A DNA stretch of 64,000 nucleotides from JBJMQS01 sp045802605 (GCA_045802605.1 JBJMQS010000036.1:62001-126000), one strand, 5' to 3'; shown: positions 1 to 9,684, counted from the first letter of the stretch. Program-made: numbers and translations. The notes: generated by a model from the letters alone, not told the origin.

Positions 1-427
1 GCGGCGGCTTGAGCGTGCGGACTTCATCAAGCGCCTTGCGTGCTGTCTCCTGATCCTTCCACCCGCCAATTAGCACCGCGTACTGATCGTTGATGTGGTA
101 GGTCCGCACGGGTGGTAGTTTGGCATCATCGGGCACGCCGGATGCCCGGGCTTTTTCGCGCAACTTGCGCCGTTCTTCGGCGATCCGCTCGCGCTCCTTT
201 TGCCGCGCTTCCTCGCTGTGATCGAACACAAAAGCGTTGACTTTATAATCGTGCCGCAGACTCGTGCACAATTCCTCGGCGAGCTGGCCGGAGCCGTCGC
301 CGTAATAACTCTGCACCAGAATCAACCATGGCCCGGCGTCCGGCTTCACCGGGTACGATGTCGCATGCAGCCGTGCTGTGATAATTGCCAAGCCGGCCAA
401 ACTAGCCAGAAACAAAGAAGCGCGCAT
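1..427 (-). CDS. secreted protein with SPOR-like repeat, partial
   Basis: An open reading frame on the minus strand starts with ATG at 427 and runs off the left edge, so only about 142 N-terminal residues are seen. Residues 1-22 look like a signal peptide (MRASLFLASLAGLAIITARL). The rest is a soluble domain beginning PWLILVQSYYGDGSG, then a charged helix rich in Arg, Lys and Glu, then a segment reading YAVLIGGWKDQETARKAL. That last segment resembles a SPOR-type repeat (peptidoglycan-binding family); this is an inference from pattern only. It lies 75 bp downstream of rph on the same strand. The true C-terminus and function cannot be judged from the fragment. Confidence 0.7.
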   Translation of the reverse strand, partial: MRASLFLASLAGLAIITARLHATSYPVKPDAGPWLILVQSYYGDGSGQLAEELCTSLRHDYKVNAFVFDHSEEARQKERERIAEERRKLREKARASGVPDDAKLPPVRTYHINDQYAVLIGGWKDQETARKALDEVRTLKPP

Positions 428-502
428 GGTCCGCCCTCCGAGCGCATTCGCGGTCACGGCGGCGGAAATAACAGACGGGAGAATTGACGTAAAGACGAGT
501 CG

Positions 503-1246
503 CTAAAGGGGCCAATCAGAGCCTAATGCCTGTTTTTGGGCTGCCGTGATTGCGGCGATACCCTGCCGGCCGAGATCCAGCATCCGGTCGAGCTCCTCGC
601 GGCCAAACGTCGCGCCCTCGCCAGTGCCCTGCACTTCGATGAATCGGCCCGAGCCGGTCATCACCAAATTCATATCCACGTGGGCGTCCTTGTCTTCGAT
701 GTAATCGAGATCAACGACCGGCGTCCCCTCAACAATGCCAACGCTAACAGCGGCAACACTATCCCGCAGAATCTGTTTCAGCGACGGCAAAGGTTGCGTA
801 AGTGCGGGCTGTGCCGTCACGGCTACGAGTGCGTCGACCAATGCGACGAACGCTCCGCTAATGGCCGCCGTCCGCGTGCCGCCGTCAGCCTGGAGCACAT
901 CGCAATCGAGCCAAAGGGTGCGTTCGCCGAGTTGTTTGAGGTCAACAACCGCCCGCAGGCTCCGCCCGATGAGCCGTTGAATTTCGACCGACCGGCCATC
1001 GACTTTGCCAGCTTTGTCACGGGCCTTACGACCCGCGGTGCTGCCGGGCAGCATCCCATACTCGGCCGTGAGCCAGCCTTTGCCGGTGCCAACGAGAAAC
1101 GGCGGCACAGTGGCTTCGACCGAGCAGGCGCACAAGACGGCCGTGCGCCCGGCTTGCACGAGCACGCGCCCCGGCGCGTGACCAAGATAGTTGCGGGTGA
1201 ATGAGAGTGGCCGCAGTTCGTCGGCCCGGCGGTTGGAGTGACGCAT
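503..1246 (-). CDS. rph: ribonuclease PH
   Basis: RNase PH is a phosphorolytic 3'-5' exoribonuclease that trims the 3' ends of tRNA precursors. The 247-residue product has the usual length (about 240). It starts MRHSNRRADELRPL, the typical family opening (R-DGR-PDELRP), and carries IQRLIGRSLRAVVDL and CDVLQADGGTRTAAI, which are family signatures for the phosphate and RNA binding sites. The C-terminal part has EVQGTGEGATFGREEL, also characteristic. It is the only exonuclease gene here and lies downstream of ettA on the same strand, separated by about 200 bp. No damage is visible. Identification is secure. Confidence 0.95.
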   Translation of the reverse strand: MRHSNRRADELRPLSFTRNYLGHAPGRVLVQAGRTAVLCACSVEATVPPFLVGTGKGWLTAEYGMLPGSTAGRKARDKAGKVDGRSVEIQRLIGRSLRAVVDLKQLGERTLWLDCDVLQADGGTRTAAISGAFVALVDALVAVTAQPALTQPLPSLKQILRDSVAAVSVGIVEGTPVVDLDYIEDKDAHVDMNLVMTGSGRFIEVQGTGEGATFGREELDRMLDLGRQGIAAITAAQKQALGSDWPL

Positions 1247-1446
1247 GGAGACTTGTTATGGCTTGCGCCGCTTACCGGCGCGGGCAAACAGTTTTTTGAG
1301 CGAGAGTTTGAAGCCTGACAGGACTATTTGAGCAGCTGGAAAGTCACGAAGGCCACTCATCAGACTACTTCTGTGATTCGCAAACATCTCTTTGCGACCT
1401 GCCTGGATTGTCTTCCATTGAAACCTTTCGCCGAATCTCTGATGGC

Positions 1447-3120
1447 TCACGAATGCAGTTTCTTATATTTGAGCCGATGCGGCTGATCGGCTTCTGCGCC
1501 GAGCCGCCGGTGGCGCTGTTCTTCGTAGTTTTGATAGTTTCCTTCGCACCAAACGACGTTTGAATCTCCTTCGAATGCCAGCATGTGAGTGGCGATGCGG
1601 TCCAAGAACCAGCGATCGTGGCTGATCACCACCGCGCAGCCGCCAAAGTTGGTCAGGGCCTCCTCGAGGCCTCGCAACGTGTCCACATCCAAGTCATTGG
1701 TCGGCTCGTCGAGCAAAAGCACGTTGCCACCGGAACGAAGGAGCTTGGCCAGGTGAACGCGATTGCGTTCGCCGCCGGAAAGCTCGCCGACCTTGCGCTG
1801 CTGATCGGGCCCGCGGAAATTGAATCGGGCCACGTAACCGCGCGAGGCGACTCGCTGTTTGCCGAGCAAGATGGTGTCGGTGCCGCCCGTGATCTCCTCG
1901 AAAACAGTTTTGGAATCGTCGAGGGCGTCGCGGTTTTGATCGACGTAGGCCAGTTGCACCGTGTCGCCGACGCGGAGCGTGCCAGCGTCCGGCTTCTCCT
2001 GGCCGACGATCATGCGAAAGAGCGTAGTCTTGCCCGCGCCATTGGCCCCGATGACACCGACGATGCCGCCCCGCGGAAGATCAAACGTGAGGTTTTCGAA
2101 CAGCACATTTTCGCCGTAGGCCTTGCGAACACCCTCGGCCCGCACGACCAGATCGCCCAGGTGCGGCCCCGGCGGGATCTGCATGATGATGTCTTCGTCG
2201 CGTTCTTCATAGTCTTGGGCGGCCATTCGTTCGTAGGCGGCCAAGCGTGCCTTGTTTTTCGCTAGCCGGCCCTTGGGTGATGTCCGCACCCACTCCAATT
2301 CGCGGGCCAACGCTTTCTGCCGCGACGACTCCTGCTTTTCTTCTTTCTCGAGCCGGGCTTTCTTTTGCTCCAACCAACCGGAATAATTGCCTTCAAACGG
2401 ATGCCCGACGCCGCGGTCCATTTCGAGAATCCACTGCGCGACGTTGTCGAGGAAATAGCGGTCGTGTGTCACCGAAACAACCGTGCCCGGGAACTGCTGC
2501 AGCGTTCGTTCCAGCCAGAAGACGCTTTCCGCATCCAAGTGATTGGTCGGCTCGTCGAGCAGGAGCAAGTCCGGCTTTTGCAGCAGCGTTTTGCACAAGG
2601 CGACACGCCGGCGTTCGCCGCCCGAGAGTTGCTCGACTGGCGCATCGCCGGGCGGCAGGCGCATCGCATCCATGGCGATGTCGAGCATGCGATCCAAGTT
2701 GTAAGCGTCAGCGGCGTCGATCGCACTTTGGACGCGATCCATTTCCTCCATGAGCTTGTCGAATTGCTCCGGATCGGCCGTCGCCATCTTGTCGCCGAGA
2801 TCTTCCTGTTTCTTAAGCAGTGCCCGCGTAGGAGCGACCGCCTCCTCGATGTTCTCCAACACTGTTTTGTTCGGCGTTAGCCGCGGCTCTTGGGGCACGA
2901 AGCCGATGGAGATATTCGGCGCCGCCCTCGCGGTGCCCAGAAAATCCTGATCAACCTGAGCCATGATGCGCAAGAGCGTGCTTTTGCCGGAGCCATTCGA
3001 CCCGATGACGCCGATCTTCGCGCCGGGATAGAACGCCAGCCAGATGTTTTTGAGCACCTCGCGCTTGTTGTAAATCTTGGTGAGTTGCTCGATTGTGTAG
3101 ATGTACTGACCCGAATCCAT
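1447..3120 (-). CDS. ettA: energy-dependent translational throttle protein EttA (ABC-F)
   Basis: The 557-residue product matches the length of EttA (555 in E. coli), an ABC-F ATPase that binds the ribosomal E site and gates entry into the elongation cycle according to ATP/ADP ratio. Two ABC domains are present with no membrane segments. The first has Walker A GSNGSGKST and signature LSGGERRRVALCK; the second has GANGAGKTT and LSGGERNRVHLAK; both have LLLDEPTNHLD or LLLDEPTNDLD Walker B. The linker contains the charged arm segment with PPGPHLGD, typical of EttA. Start ATG at 3120 is followed by IYTIEQLTKIYNKREVLK, close to the family start. Confidence 0.95.
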   Translation of the reverse strand: MDSGQYIYTIEQLTKIYNKREVLKNIWLAFYPGAKIGVIGSNGSGKSTLLRIMAQVDQDFLGTARAAPNISIGFVPQEPRLTPNKTVLENIEEAVAPTRALLKKQEDLGDKMATADPEQFDKLMEEMDRVQSAIDAADAYNLDRMLDIAMDAMRLPPGDAPVEQLSGGERRRVALCKTLLQKPDLLLLDEPTNHLDAESVFWLERTLQQFPGTVVSVTHDRYFLDNVAQWILEMDRGVGHPFEGNYSGWLEQKKARLEKEEKQESSRQKALARELEWVRTSPKGRLAKNKARLAAYERMAAQDYEERDEDIIMQIPPGPHLGDLVVRAEGVRKAYGENVLFENLTFDLPRGGIVGVIGANGAGKTTLFRMIVGQEKPDAGTLRVGDTVQLAYVDQNRDALDDSKTVFEEITGGTDTILLGKQRVASRGYVARFNFRGPDQQRKVGELSGGERNRVHLAKLLRSGGNVLLLDEPTNDLDVDTLRGLEEALTNFGGCAVVISHDRWFLDRIATHMLAFEGDSNVVWCEGNYQNYEEQRHRRLGAEADQPHRLKYKKLHS

Positions 3121-3134
3121 TGTCGCTCCTCATT

Positions 3135-3205
3135 TGAACCGCAGAGAACGCGGAGAACGCAGAGAAGAGCTCTCCTCTGCGTTCTCTGCGTTCTCTGCGG
3201 TTCAA
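3135..3205. repeat. inverted repeat of GCAGAGAACGC type
   Basis: Two arms of about 31 bases, TTGAACCGCAGAGAACGC and its complement, face each other around an AAGAGCTC centre, with a single visible mismatch in the arm. The repeat sits between the start of ettA and the end of the squalene-cyclase-fold gene. Within each arm the unit GCAGAGAAC is itself repeated. It can fold into a long hairpin and may act as a terminator for the gene ending at 3213, but no long T run follows. I recognise similar intergenic repeats from planctomycete genomes; this is from memory. Confidence 0.75.
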
Positions 3206-3212
3206 TTTCTTC

Positions 3213-4373
3213 TTATTTTTTACAGCCGGCGAGGGTTAGCAGGGCGAAGCCGGTGCCGTAGGGCTGATGGTAATTGTAAAGCGGGTAGTCCCACCAGCAG
3301 CCATCTTCTTCCTGCTTGCTGATGATGATCTTGGCGAGGTGGTCCTTATAGAACCCGCGTTTTTCCGGCGGCAATAGCTCAATGCACCCGGCCGCGTAGT
3401 AGTGGCCGAAGTAGTAAAAGTACCCAGCCACCGCGAAATGGGACTCGTGGGGCACGGGGCGCTTGCGGCCCATGTCGAGCCAGCCATTGCGCGTGATGAG
3501 CCGGTCCAGCCAATCGATGACGACTTGATCGGTGATTTTCTCGTCGCCCCACATCCGTAGCGCCAGGTTGCAAGCTTGCGTCCGCCCGAGGCTGCCACCC
3601 GGCTGATTGATGCCGTGTTGCGGCACCCACTTCAGATATTCACCGTAGAGGAACGAGCCATCAGGCAAGCGCTGGCGATTGGTGGCGTCCAAGGCGCGCT
3701 TGGTGAACTTTTCCGGTGGAACGGTGATTGGCTTGGCCTTCGCAAGCGCCACCAAAATCGCCGCGTTCACGAAACTGGTGGATGAGGCGGCTGGCTGCTT
3801 GGCGCCGATCTCGAAATCGTAATAGCCCCAACCGCCATCGACAGAGGCATAGCGATTGAGTAGCTCGTATTGTTCTTCGATCGCGGCTTTAATCTTGGCA
3901 CGGCGTTCGGCGTCATTCGGCAGGCGGTGATACATGCGCACCAGGGCTTCGATGCCGTAGCCATGTCCCCACACATTGTAAATCTCTTCGGGCGTAGCCC
4001 GGCGCAGCTTGGGCAGATTCTCCATGAGCCAGGCTTCGCCGCGCTCGATCGACTTTTTCGCTTCTTCACTATCGCCACCAACTTCGATCATGCCCGAAAG
4101 CGCCAAAGACGTGGTGGCCGTGCGAAACGCATTATGCGATCCCGGCGGGGAGGCCATGATATTGAGCGCTTTGGTCTTTTCCGGCGTGCCCCAAGATCCG
4201 TCGGCGTTTTGCGACTTCAGCAGGAATGCGACGCCGCGTTCGATGGAGCCCCGGTACTCGCCAGGCGACAAGGCTGGCGCAGGGCCCGGGCGCGGCGGCG
4301 GCGGGAGCGGCTCTGCCGCCCGCATCGACGCCAGGACTACGAGGCCCATGGCGAGCGCAAGGATCTTTCGCAT
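3213..4373 (-). CDS. prenyltransferase/squalene oxidase repeat protein
   Basis: This 386-residue protein has a signal peptide (MRKILALAMGLVVLASMRAA), a proline-rich linker and then alpha-alpha barrel repeats of the squalene-cyclase/prenyltransferase-beta type. Repeat-like motifs are FLLKSQNADGSWG near residue 55 and KIIISKQEEDGCWWDYPLYNYH near the C-terminus. Members of this family in planctomycetes are often secreted and of unknown function; the DXDD catalytic motif of hopene cyclases is not seen, so terpene cyclization is unlikely. The start at 4373 has AGGAAGGA upstream and is preferred over in-frame codons further upstream that would add a basic, non-signal segment. It lies just 19 bp downstream of the HlyD-like gene, probably one operon. 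Confidence 0.85.
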   Translation of the reverse strand: MRKILALAMGLVVLASMRAAEPLPPPPRPGPAPALSPGEYRGSIERGVAFLLKSQNADGSWGTPEKTKALNIMASPPGSHNAFRTATTSLALSGMIEVGGDSEEAKKSIERGEAWLMENLPKLRRATPEEIYNVWGHGYGIEALVRMYHRLPNDAERRAKIKAAIEEQYELLNRYASVDGGWGYYDFEIGAKQPAASSTSFVNAAILVALAKAKPITVPPEKFTKRALDATNRQRLPDGSFLYGEYLKWVPQHGINQPGGSLGRTQACNLALRMWGDEKITDQVVIDWLDRLITRNGWLDMGRKRPVPHESHFAVAGYFYYFGHYYAAGCIELLPPEKRGFYKDHLAKIIISKQEEDGCWWDYPLYNYHQPYGTGFALLTLAGCKK

Positions 4374-4392
4374 GACCGGGTCCTTCCTATCG

Positions 4393-5919
4393 TTACTTTT
4401 CGCTGCTCTTTTCCGTCGATGCCGCGTTCTTCTCGGCCGACTTCTCCGTCGACGGCTTGTCACGCAGAATCTCGTCGCCTTCCTTCAGGCCATCGACGAT
4501 TTCTACCTTACCACCGGTCTTCTTGCCGAGTTTGACCGACGTCTTCTGCGGCTTGCCCGATGCGCTCGTGCGATAGACATACGGCTTATCGTCTTCGCCT
4601 TCGTCGGTGAAGACCGCGAAGGACGGGACCGTGAGGGCATCCTTCTTCTCAAAGGTCATGACCTTCACCTGGCACGTCATGCCAGGGATAACATTGACAT
4701 CAGGATGTTTGACTTTGACCCGCACCTCGTAGCTGCCGGCGATGGGAACTGTTGCGACCTTTTCGACGACGCCGGTGATCTTCGCATCCGGATAGGCTGG
4801 CACGGTGAGTTTGCACGTCTGGCCAGCTTCCAAGAGCCGGCAATCCTTTTCATCGACTGAGCCGCGAACGAAGAGGTCGCCAGGCTTGACGATGGTCATG
4901 AACACTTCTTCGCTGGAGACGGTGCCGCCCTTTTGCAGTTTGGTGGCCGAGCCGGTCCAGTTGCCTTGCACGCACTTGCCGTAATAGACAATGCCATCGG
5001 TCGGCGCCTTGGCGGTGAAGAGCAGGCGATCCTTCTTCAGGTTTTCGTATTTCTCGCGCGACCGCACTCGCTCTTGCTTGGCTTTGTCGAGACCCAGCTT
5101 CTTTTGCTCGAGGCTCAGCGGAATTGTCTCTTTCGCCTTGGTCCAGTTGATCTCGGCACGTTCCTGGCCGTCTTTCAACTCCTTATCGCGGCGAGGCAGA
5201 TCGATGTTGAGAACCTGATCATGCCGCAACTGGGCGCTCTTCAAGGAAAACTTCGCTTGCTCGACTGCGAACCGCGTCCGCTTGAGTACGATTTGCTCGG
5301 TCTCTTCCGTGAGGTCCTTGGAACGGTACATCTTCTCGAGCTGCTTCAATTCTTCTTCTTGATTTTCGAGATGGCTCTTCGATGCTTTCAGACTGAATTC
5401 CACACTCTCGATCAAATGGGGTTTATCCACCTCCATGTACTTCTTGTAATCCTCGCGGCTGTTGTTGAACGATCGCTCGGCCGAATCGAACTCCAGATTA
5501 TTCGCCTTGCCCGCCAACTGCACTTCGAAGTCTGCCAACTTCAGTGCAAGCTCACCCAACCGCTGATCGACTTCCGAGTCTTTCAACGCTTTGTCGATCT
5601 TCTCGGTGTCGAACTCAACGAGGACGTCGCCCGCCTTCACCTTAGTGCCCGCCTCGACGGCCTTCTGGACCGTCATGCCTCCCCAAGCCTCCAGTTTCAC
5701 GCTCACCTCAGTCATGTCCGAAGCTTCGAACATTCCTTTGAAGCTCGTCTCCGACTTCATCGGGCTGCGTTCCGCCTTCGTGGTGGCGAGCTTGCGTTCC
5801 GACTTTTCGGTTTTTTCAGTCTTCTCGGTTTTTGGAGGCGTGTCTTGCGCTCTCGCTGTAAAACCAATCAAACCCGCGAGCAGAGCACAACCAAATAGTC
5901 GCAGCGGCAATCGTTTCAT
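4393..5919 (-). CDS. HlyD-family membrane fusion/adaptor protein
   Basis: The 508-residue product has a signal peptide (MKRLPLRLFGCALLAGLIGF, ending ARA), a lysine/glutamate-rich spacer of EKTEKTEK repeats, a biotinyl-lipoyl-like half motif (GTKVKAGDVLVEFDTEKIDK), a long coiled-coil hairpin at about residues 120-290, and a beta-barrel region (APTDGIVYYGKCVQG; VIPGMTCQVKV). This order is that of periplasmic adaptor proteins of tripartite efflux or type I secretion systems. No partner transporter is in the window. The C-terminus ends in low-complexity STEKSAEK repeats, which is unusual. Start ATG at 5919 was picked because it opens a signal peptide; longer in-frame extensions overlap the divergent comEC. 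Confidence 0.88.
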   Translation of the reverse strand: MKRLPLRLFGCALLAGLIGFTARAQDTPPKTEKTEKTEKSERKLATTKAERSPMKSETSFKGMFEASDMTEVSVKLEAWGGMTVQKAVEAGTKVKAGDVLVEFDTEKIDKALKDSEVDQRLGELALKLADFEVQLAGKANNLEFDSAERSFNNSREDYKKYMEVDKPHLIESVEFSLKASKSHLENQEEELKQLEKMYRSKDLTEETEQIVLKRTRFAVEQAKFSLKSAQLRHDQVLNIDLPRRDKELKDGQERAEINWTKAKETIPLSLEQKKLGLDKAKQERVRSREKYENLKKDRLLFTAKAPTDGIVYYGKCVQGNWTGSATKLQKGGTVSSEEVFMTIVKPGDLFVRGSVDEKDCRLLEAGQTCKLTVPAYPDAKITGVVEKVATVPIAGSYEVRVKVKHPDVNVIPGMTCQVKVMTFEKKDALTVPSFAVFTDEGEDDKPYVYRTSASGKPQKTSVKLGKKTGGKVEIVDGLKEGDEILRDKPSTEKSAEKNAASTEKSSEK

Positions 5920-6072
5920 GGCAGTTCTCGGGTCATTCGTGAAGGAGGGCACTCTGGCTCGTTTTAATAGTACGGCGAGCTTTTTGCCACTGGCCGGCCA
6001 TTTTTCGCGAGCCTTCCCGCATAGACGATTCGGCGCTTGCGTCCCAACCATCGCCGGGCGACAATTTCTGCC

Positions 6073-8553
6073 ATGGATTGCCCGCAAATCATCGCCCGTG
6101 CGCCCCTGGTTCCGGCCGCTCTGCTTATGACGGCTGGCATAGCTGCCGATCGTCTATTCAGTCCAGCTTGGTTCTTTTTTGCTGGTTTGGCCGGCCTGGG
6201 AATTCTGCTTTGGATCGTTACGCCGAGGCGTTGGCTGGCGGGATTGGCACTGGGCATTGTCGGACTGGCGGGTTTGCACCATTACCAACATCGCAACGTA
6301 TTCGCGGCTGACGATATCGGCTGGATCGCAACCGACGACGCACGGCTCGTCCGGCTTAGGGGCCGGCTCGTTGACGGCCCGGCGATTGATCGGCCGCCAT
6401 TACGCGATCCGCTGCGATCCGTTCAGGGAGCGGTACGGACTCACTTCGTCTTGGAATCCGAGTCCGTCGTAAACGACGGGCATGAACAAGCCATCTCAGG
6501 CCGCGTTGCCGTGTCGGCTATGGGAGCGTGGCCGGAACTGCAAACCGGACAAACGGTCGAAACGGTCGGCTGGCTCATGCGGCCACATCCGCCAGGCAAC
6601 CCCGGCGAGAAAGACCAACGCTCGGCATATCTGGATCGACGAATTCGCGCCGTGATGACCATCCGCGGCGAAAAAGAAACCATTCATGCTCATCCCGAAA
6701 ATGACCGGCCATCATTCCACCGAACCCTGGCATTAGTTCGCGGCTGGGGCCGGCACCAACTCTCCGCGAATTTGCCCGCGCCACTGGATTGTCTCGCCGC
6801 GGCGCTCGTGCTTGGCGATGGTGCGGCCATGAGTCAGAGCGAGTGGGACGAATATATCCGCAATGGTGTCGTCCATGTGTTGATCATCGCGGGCTTGCAC
6901 CTGGGCGTGCTCGCCACCTTCGTTTGGCTTTTGTTGCGCGTGCTCTTCGTACGGCGATGGGCAGCGATCATTGTTGCGATTTTGATTTGCTCATACGCCG
7001 CTCTGACCGGAGCGCGCCCGCCCGTGATGCGGGCGGCTGTGATGGTCGCTGCGGTATGCGGAGCGACCATCTTGGGCCGCGTGAGCCGCCCTGCCAACAC
7101 GTTTGCACTGGCCTGGATCGTTTTGCTTTTGATGAATCCTGCGAATGTTGTTGACCCAGGGTGCCAGTTCTCGTTTTTCTGCGTGGCCGTCTTGGTGTGG
7201 GGCTGCGCCCGATGGCTCGATCCCGGTCCGGTCGATCCGCTCGACCGTCTCGCCGAGGCATCCCGATCATGGCCGATGCGGTTTTTGCGCCGGGTCGGAC
7301 GATGGGTGGCGATGACCTATGCGGTGACGGTGATTCTCGGCATCGCCGTCATGCCCTTAACAGCCGCACATTATCATTTGATCCCACTCGCAGGTCTAAT
7401 GATCGGACCGCCGGTGATTCTTTTGGCATCGATTGCCCTCATCAGTGGATTTCTCCAACTCCTCGTCGGCCTCTTACTGCCGAACGTCGCGGCGTGGATT
7501 GCGGTTGCGACGCGCGGATCTCTTTCCGCGTTGGCCGCGATTGTCGATTGGAGCGATCGCTGGCCCAGCAGCCATTTCTATGTGGGCGACGTGCCGATCT
7601 GGTGGTTGGTTGTGTTCGTCGCGATGATCGCTGCGCTCTTGTGGGTGCAGGGCATCGTTCGCCGACCGATCACTGCATTCGCTGTGATTTTGGCCTGGGC
7701 CTGCATTGGCTTGGGGGCGACGCTGTATCGCCCGACGCCGGAGCGTCTGGAGGCGACGTTCCTGGCGGTAGGCCACGGCGGCTGCACAGTCATGGAGACG
7801 CCCGATGGACGCGTGCTTTTGTTCGCTGCCGGATCAATGTCTGGCCCGGAGATCACGAAGCGCGTGATCGCGCCGTTCCTTTGGCATCGTGGCATATCAC
7901 GGATCGACGAGATTTTTCTCTCGCATGCAGATTTGGATCACTTTAATGGCGTCCCAGCTTTGATCGAGCGATTTCCGGTCGGGCGGATGAGTTTGACGCC
8001 GAGTTTTTCAAGCAAGCCATCGCCTGGTGTGCATGAAGTGATCAAGGCCTTCGCACTGTCGAATGTCCCGGTCCGCATCGTCATGGCAGGGGACGTTTTG
8101 ACCGCTGGCGAACTGACACTCGACGTGTTGCACCCACCCAAGGAGGGGCCAAGCGGGCCGGAAAACAATCGCAGCATGGTACTGGCCGTACGGTACCGCG
8201 CACGGACGATTTTGTTGACGGGTGACCTCGATGGTGAGGGCCGAACGTGCTTATTCAATCGCCGACGGGAGCTGACGGACGTTTTGATGGCACCGCATCA
8301 CGGCGGCAAAACCGCCAATCCGCGAGATTTGCCCGATTGGTGCCGGCCGGAGGTTGTCGTGGCCTGCCAGGGTCCCATGGATCGCACCGATAGTGTGCGG
8401 AAAATGTATGAATCGGCCGGCTGTCGCTATCTGGGAACCTGGCCGCATGGTGCAGTGACATTCTCCAGTGGCAGCGAAGGACTCCGAGTTCGCACGTTTG
8501 CGACGGAGCTAAATTGGCGTTTGCAGACACCCATTCTGGCACATGAACATTGA
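6073..8553 (+). CDS. comEC: ComEC/Rec2 DNA uptake channel protein
   Basis: ComEC forms the inner-membrane channel for single-stranded DNA during natural transformation. The 826-residue product shows the three expected parts: N-terminal membrane helices with an OB-like region (residues about 1-220), the competence domain with many hydrophobic helices (from about 240, NGVVHVLIIAGLHLGVLATF, the family hallmark), and a C-terminal metallo-beta-lactamase-like domain with HADLDHFNG near residue 617 and MAPHHGG later. In this domain the start AVGHGGCTVMETPDG replaces the usual DVGQGD motif. ATG 6073 gives MDCPQIIARAPLVPAAL, the normal start. It is interesting that the other competence gene nearby, comM, is broken. 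Confidence 0.93.
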   Translation: MDCPQIIARAPLVPAALLMTAGIAADRLFSPAWFFFAGLAGLGILLWIVTPRRWLAGLALGIVGLAGLHHYQHRNVFAADDIGWIATDDARLVRLRGRLVDGPAIDRPPLRDPLRSVQGAVRTHFVLESESVVNDGHEQAISGRVAVSAMGAWPELQTGQTVETVGWLMRPHPPGNPGEKDQRSAYLDRRIRAVMTIRGEKETIHAHPENDRPSFHRTLALVRGWGRHQLSANLPAPLDCLAAALVLGDGAAMSQSEWDEYIRNGVVHVLIIAGLHLGVLATFVWLLLRVLFVRRWAAIIVAILICSYAALTGARPPVMRAAVMVAAVCGATILGRVSRPANTFALAWIVLLLMNPANVVDPGCQFSFFCVAVLVWGCARWLDPGPVDPLDRLAEASRSWPMRFLRRVGRWVAMTYAVTVILGIAVMPLTAAHYHLIPLAGLMIGPPVILLASIALISGFLQLLVGLLLPNVAAWIAVATRGSLSALAAIVDWSDRWPSSHFYVGDVPIWWLVVFVAMIAALLWVQGIVRRPITAFAVILAWACIGLGATLYRPTPERLEATFLAVGHGGCTVMETPDGRVLLFAAGSMSGPEITKRVIAPFLWHRGISRIDEIFLSHADLDHFNGVPALIERFPVGRMSLTPSFSSKPSPGVHEVIKAFALSNVPVRIVMAGDVLTAGELTLDVLHPPKEGPSGPENNRSMVLAVRYRARTILLTGDLDGEGRTCLFNRRRELTDVLMAPHHGGKTANPRDLPDWCRPEVVVACQGPMDRTDSVRKMYESAGCRYLGTWPHGAVTFSSGSEGLRVRTFATELNWRLQTPILAHEH

Positions 8554-8610
8554 CGGCCAGCTGAAAAAGCGGTTATCTGATACTAGTTCTCAACGCAAGG
8601 AAATAGCCCC

Positions 8611-8766
8611 ATGGCTCGCACATTCTTGATGCTGACGGTGCTCATTGCGATCGGCTGCAACAACACGCCCGCGGAACCGCAGCCGAAGATCAACGCGGCT
8701 GACGCCGAACGCCGTGCTGAGGAACGCAACAAGCTCATCGAAAGCGGCAACATGCCGACGAATTGA
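8611..8766 (+). CDS. small lipoprotein
   Basis: A 51-codon frame encodes MARTFLMLTVLIAIGC followed by a short charged tail. LIAIGC is a clear lipobox, so the mature protein would be a lipid-anchored peptide of about 36 residues, rich in Ala, Glu, Arg and Asn, forming one helix (ADAERRAEERNKL). A CAAGGAAA sequence lies 13 bases upstream of the ATG. It stands between comEC and a convergent glycosyltransferase gene. Function unknown; planctomycete genomes carry many such tiny lipoproteins. Confidence 0.7.
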   Translation: MARTFLMLTVLIAIGCNNTPAEPQPKINAADAERRAEERNKLIESGNMPTN

Positions 8767-8779
8767 AGTCGCGGAAGAC

Positions 8780-9583
8780 CTACCCCTCTAGGCCGATGGC
8801 AGCGCGCAGCCCGAGCCACGTCAACATCGTGATGGAACGCAGACTCTCTTTCAGATTTACTTTGGACATTCCGGCTTTGCGGTTTTCGAAGATGATCGGA
8901 TGCTCGCCGATGCGGGCGCCGGCTCGGTGACAGCGAAACAAAACTTCTTGCTGAAATGAGTAACCGCGCGATCGCACGCGCTCCAGCGGCGTTTTCTTCA
9001 ACAGATCCACACGATAACATCGAAAGGCACCGGAGGCGTCTCGCACTGGCATCCGCAAAATTGTGCGCACGAATCCGTTGACCGAACGGCTGATCATCCG
9101 CCGCGACAATGGCCAGTTCTCGGTGCCACCGCCGGGCACATAGCGCGAGCCGATCATAACATCGCAATCCTTCATCCCATCCAAAAGTGCTGAGATGTAG
9201 CGTGGCGGATGGCTGAAGTCAGCATCGAGGTTTAGCAAGTAATCGTAATCGTGCTCGATGGCGTAGCGCATCGCCGCGAGCGTCGCCGTGCCCAGGCCTT
9301 GCTTGCTGCCGCGCTGCATCAGTCGGACGCGAGGGTCTTTTTTCGACAAATTCTCGACCAGTTTGCCAGTTCCGTCCGGCGAGCCGTCGTCAATCACCAG
9401 CAAATCGGCATGAGGGGCGACAGCCTGAATCGCCTCGGCCAATGGCACCACGTTGTCGCATTCGTTGTAAGTCGCCAATGAGATTAGCAGCCGGCCAGCC
9501 GGCATCCGATGGTCTGGCCGACCGGCCTCGATGGCTTCCAGAGCGGAACTATTAATCGCTTGCACTTCCACAGTTGCTTGCAT
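8780..9583 (-). CDS. dolichyl-phosphate-mannose-type glycosyltransferase (GT2)
   Basis: The 267-residue product is a GT-A fold family 2 glycosyltransferase of the polyprenol-phosphate mannosyl/glucosyl transferase group. It has LLISLATYNECDNVVPLAEA at the N-terminus, LLVIDDGSPDGTG, and the metal-binding LNLDADFSHPPRYI. Downstream are MIGSRYVPGGGTENWP and the RSRGYSFQQEVLFRC segment, both typical of DPM1-like enzymes. It lacks the C-terminal membrane helices of the longer GtrB type, so it should act at the cytoplasmic face on a membrane lipid phosphate. Likely role is lipid-linked sugar supply for protein or envelope glycosylation. Confidence 0.9.
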   Translation of the reverse strand: MQATVEVQAINSSALEAIEAGRPDHRMPAGRLLISLATYNECDNVVPLAEAIQAVAPHADLLVIDDGSPDGTGKLVENLSKKDPRVRLMQRGSKQGLGTATLAAMRYAIEHDYDYLLNLDADFSHPPRYISALLDGMKDCDVMIGSRYVPGGGTENWPLSRRMISRSVNGFVRTILRMPVRDASGAFRCYRVDLLKKTPLERVRSRGYSFQQEVLFRCHRAGARIGEHPIIFENRKAGMSKVNLKESLRSITMLTWLGLRAAIGLEG

Positions 9584-9684
9584 GAGGCGTTATGCCATCC
9601 TTATGCTAGAAAGAAGCTATCAGTATTCGTGATTGGAAACCTGGAAATTCATACCGCCCAAGCCACTGACCACTGAGTACCACC

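Noticed and set aside
536..1204. Long plus-strand frame opposite rph
   Set aside because: It is an antisense shadow of a clearly identified RNase PH gene.
1256..1450. 64-codon minus-strand frame between ettA and rph
   Set aside because: Overlaps the end of ettA by 4 bp but composition looks random, no ribosome binding site or family pattern; treated as intergenic.
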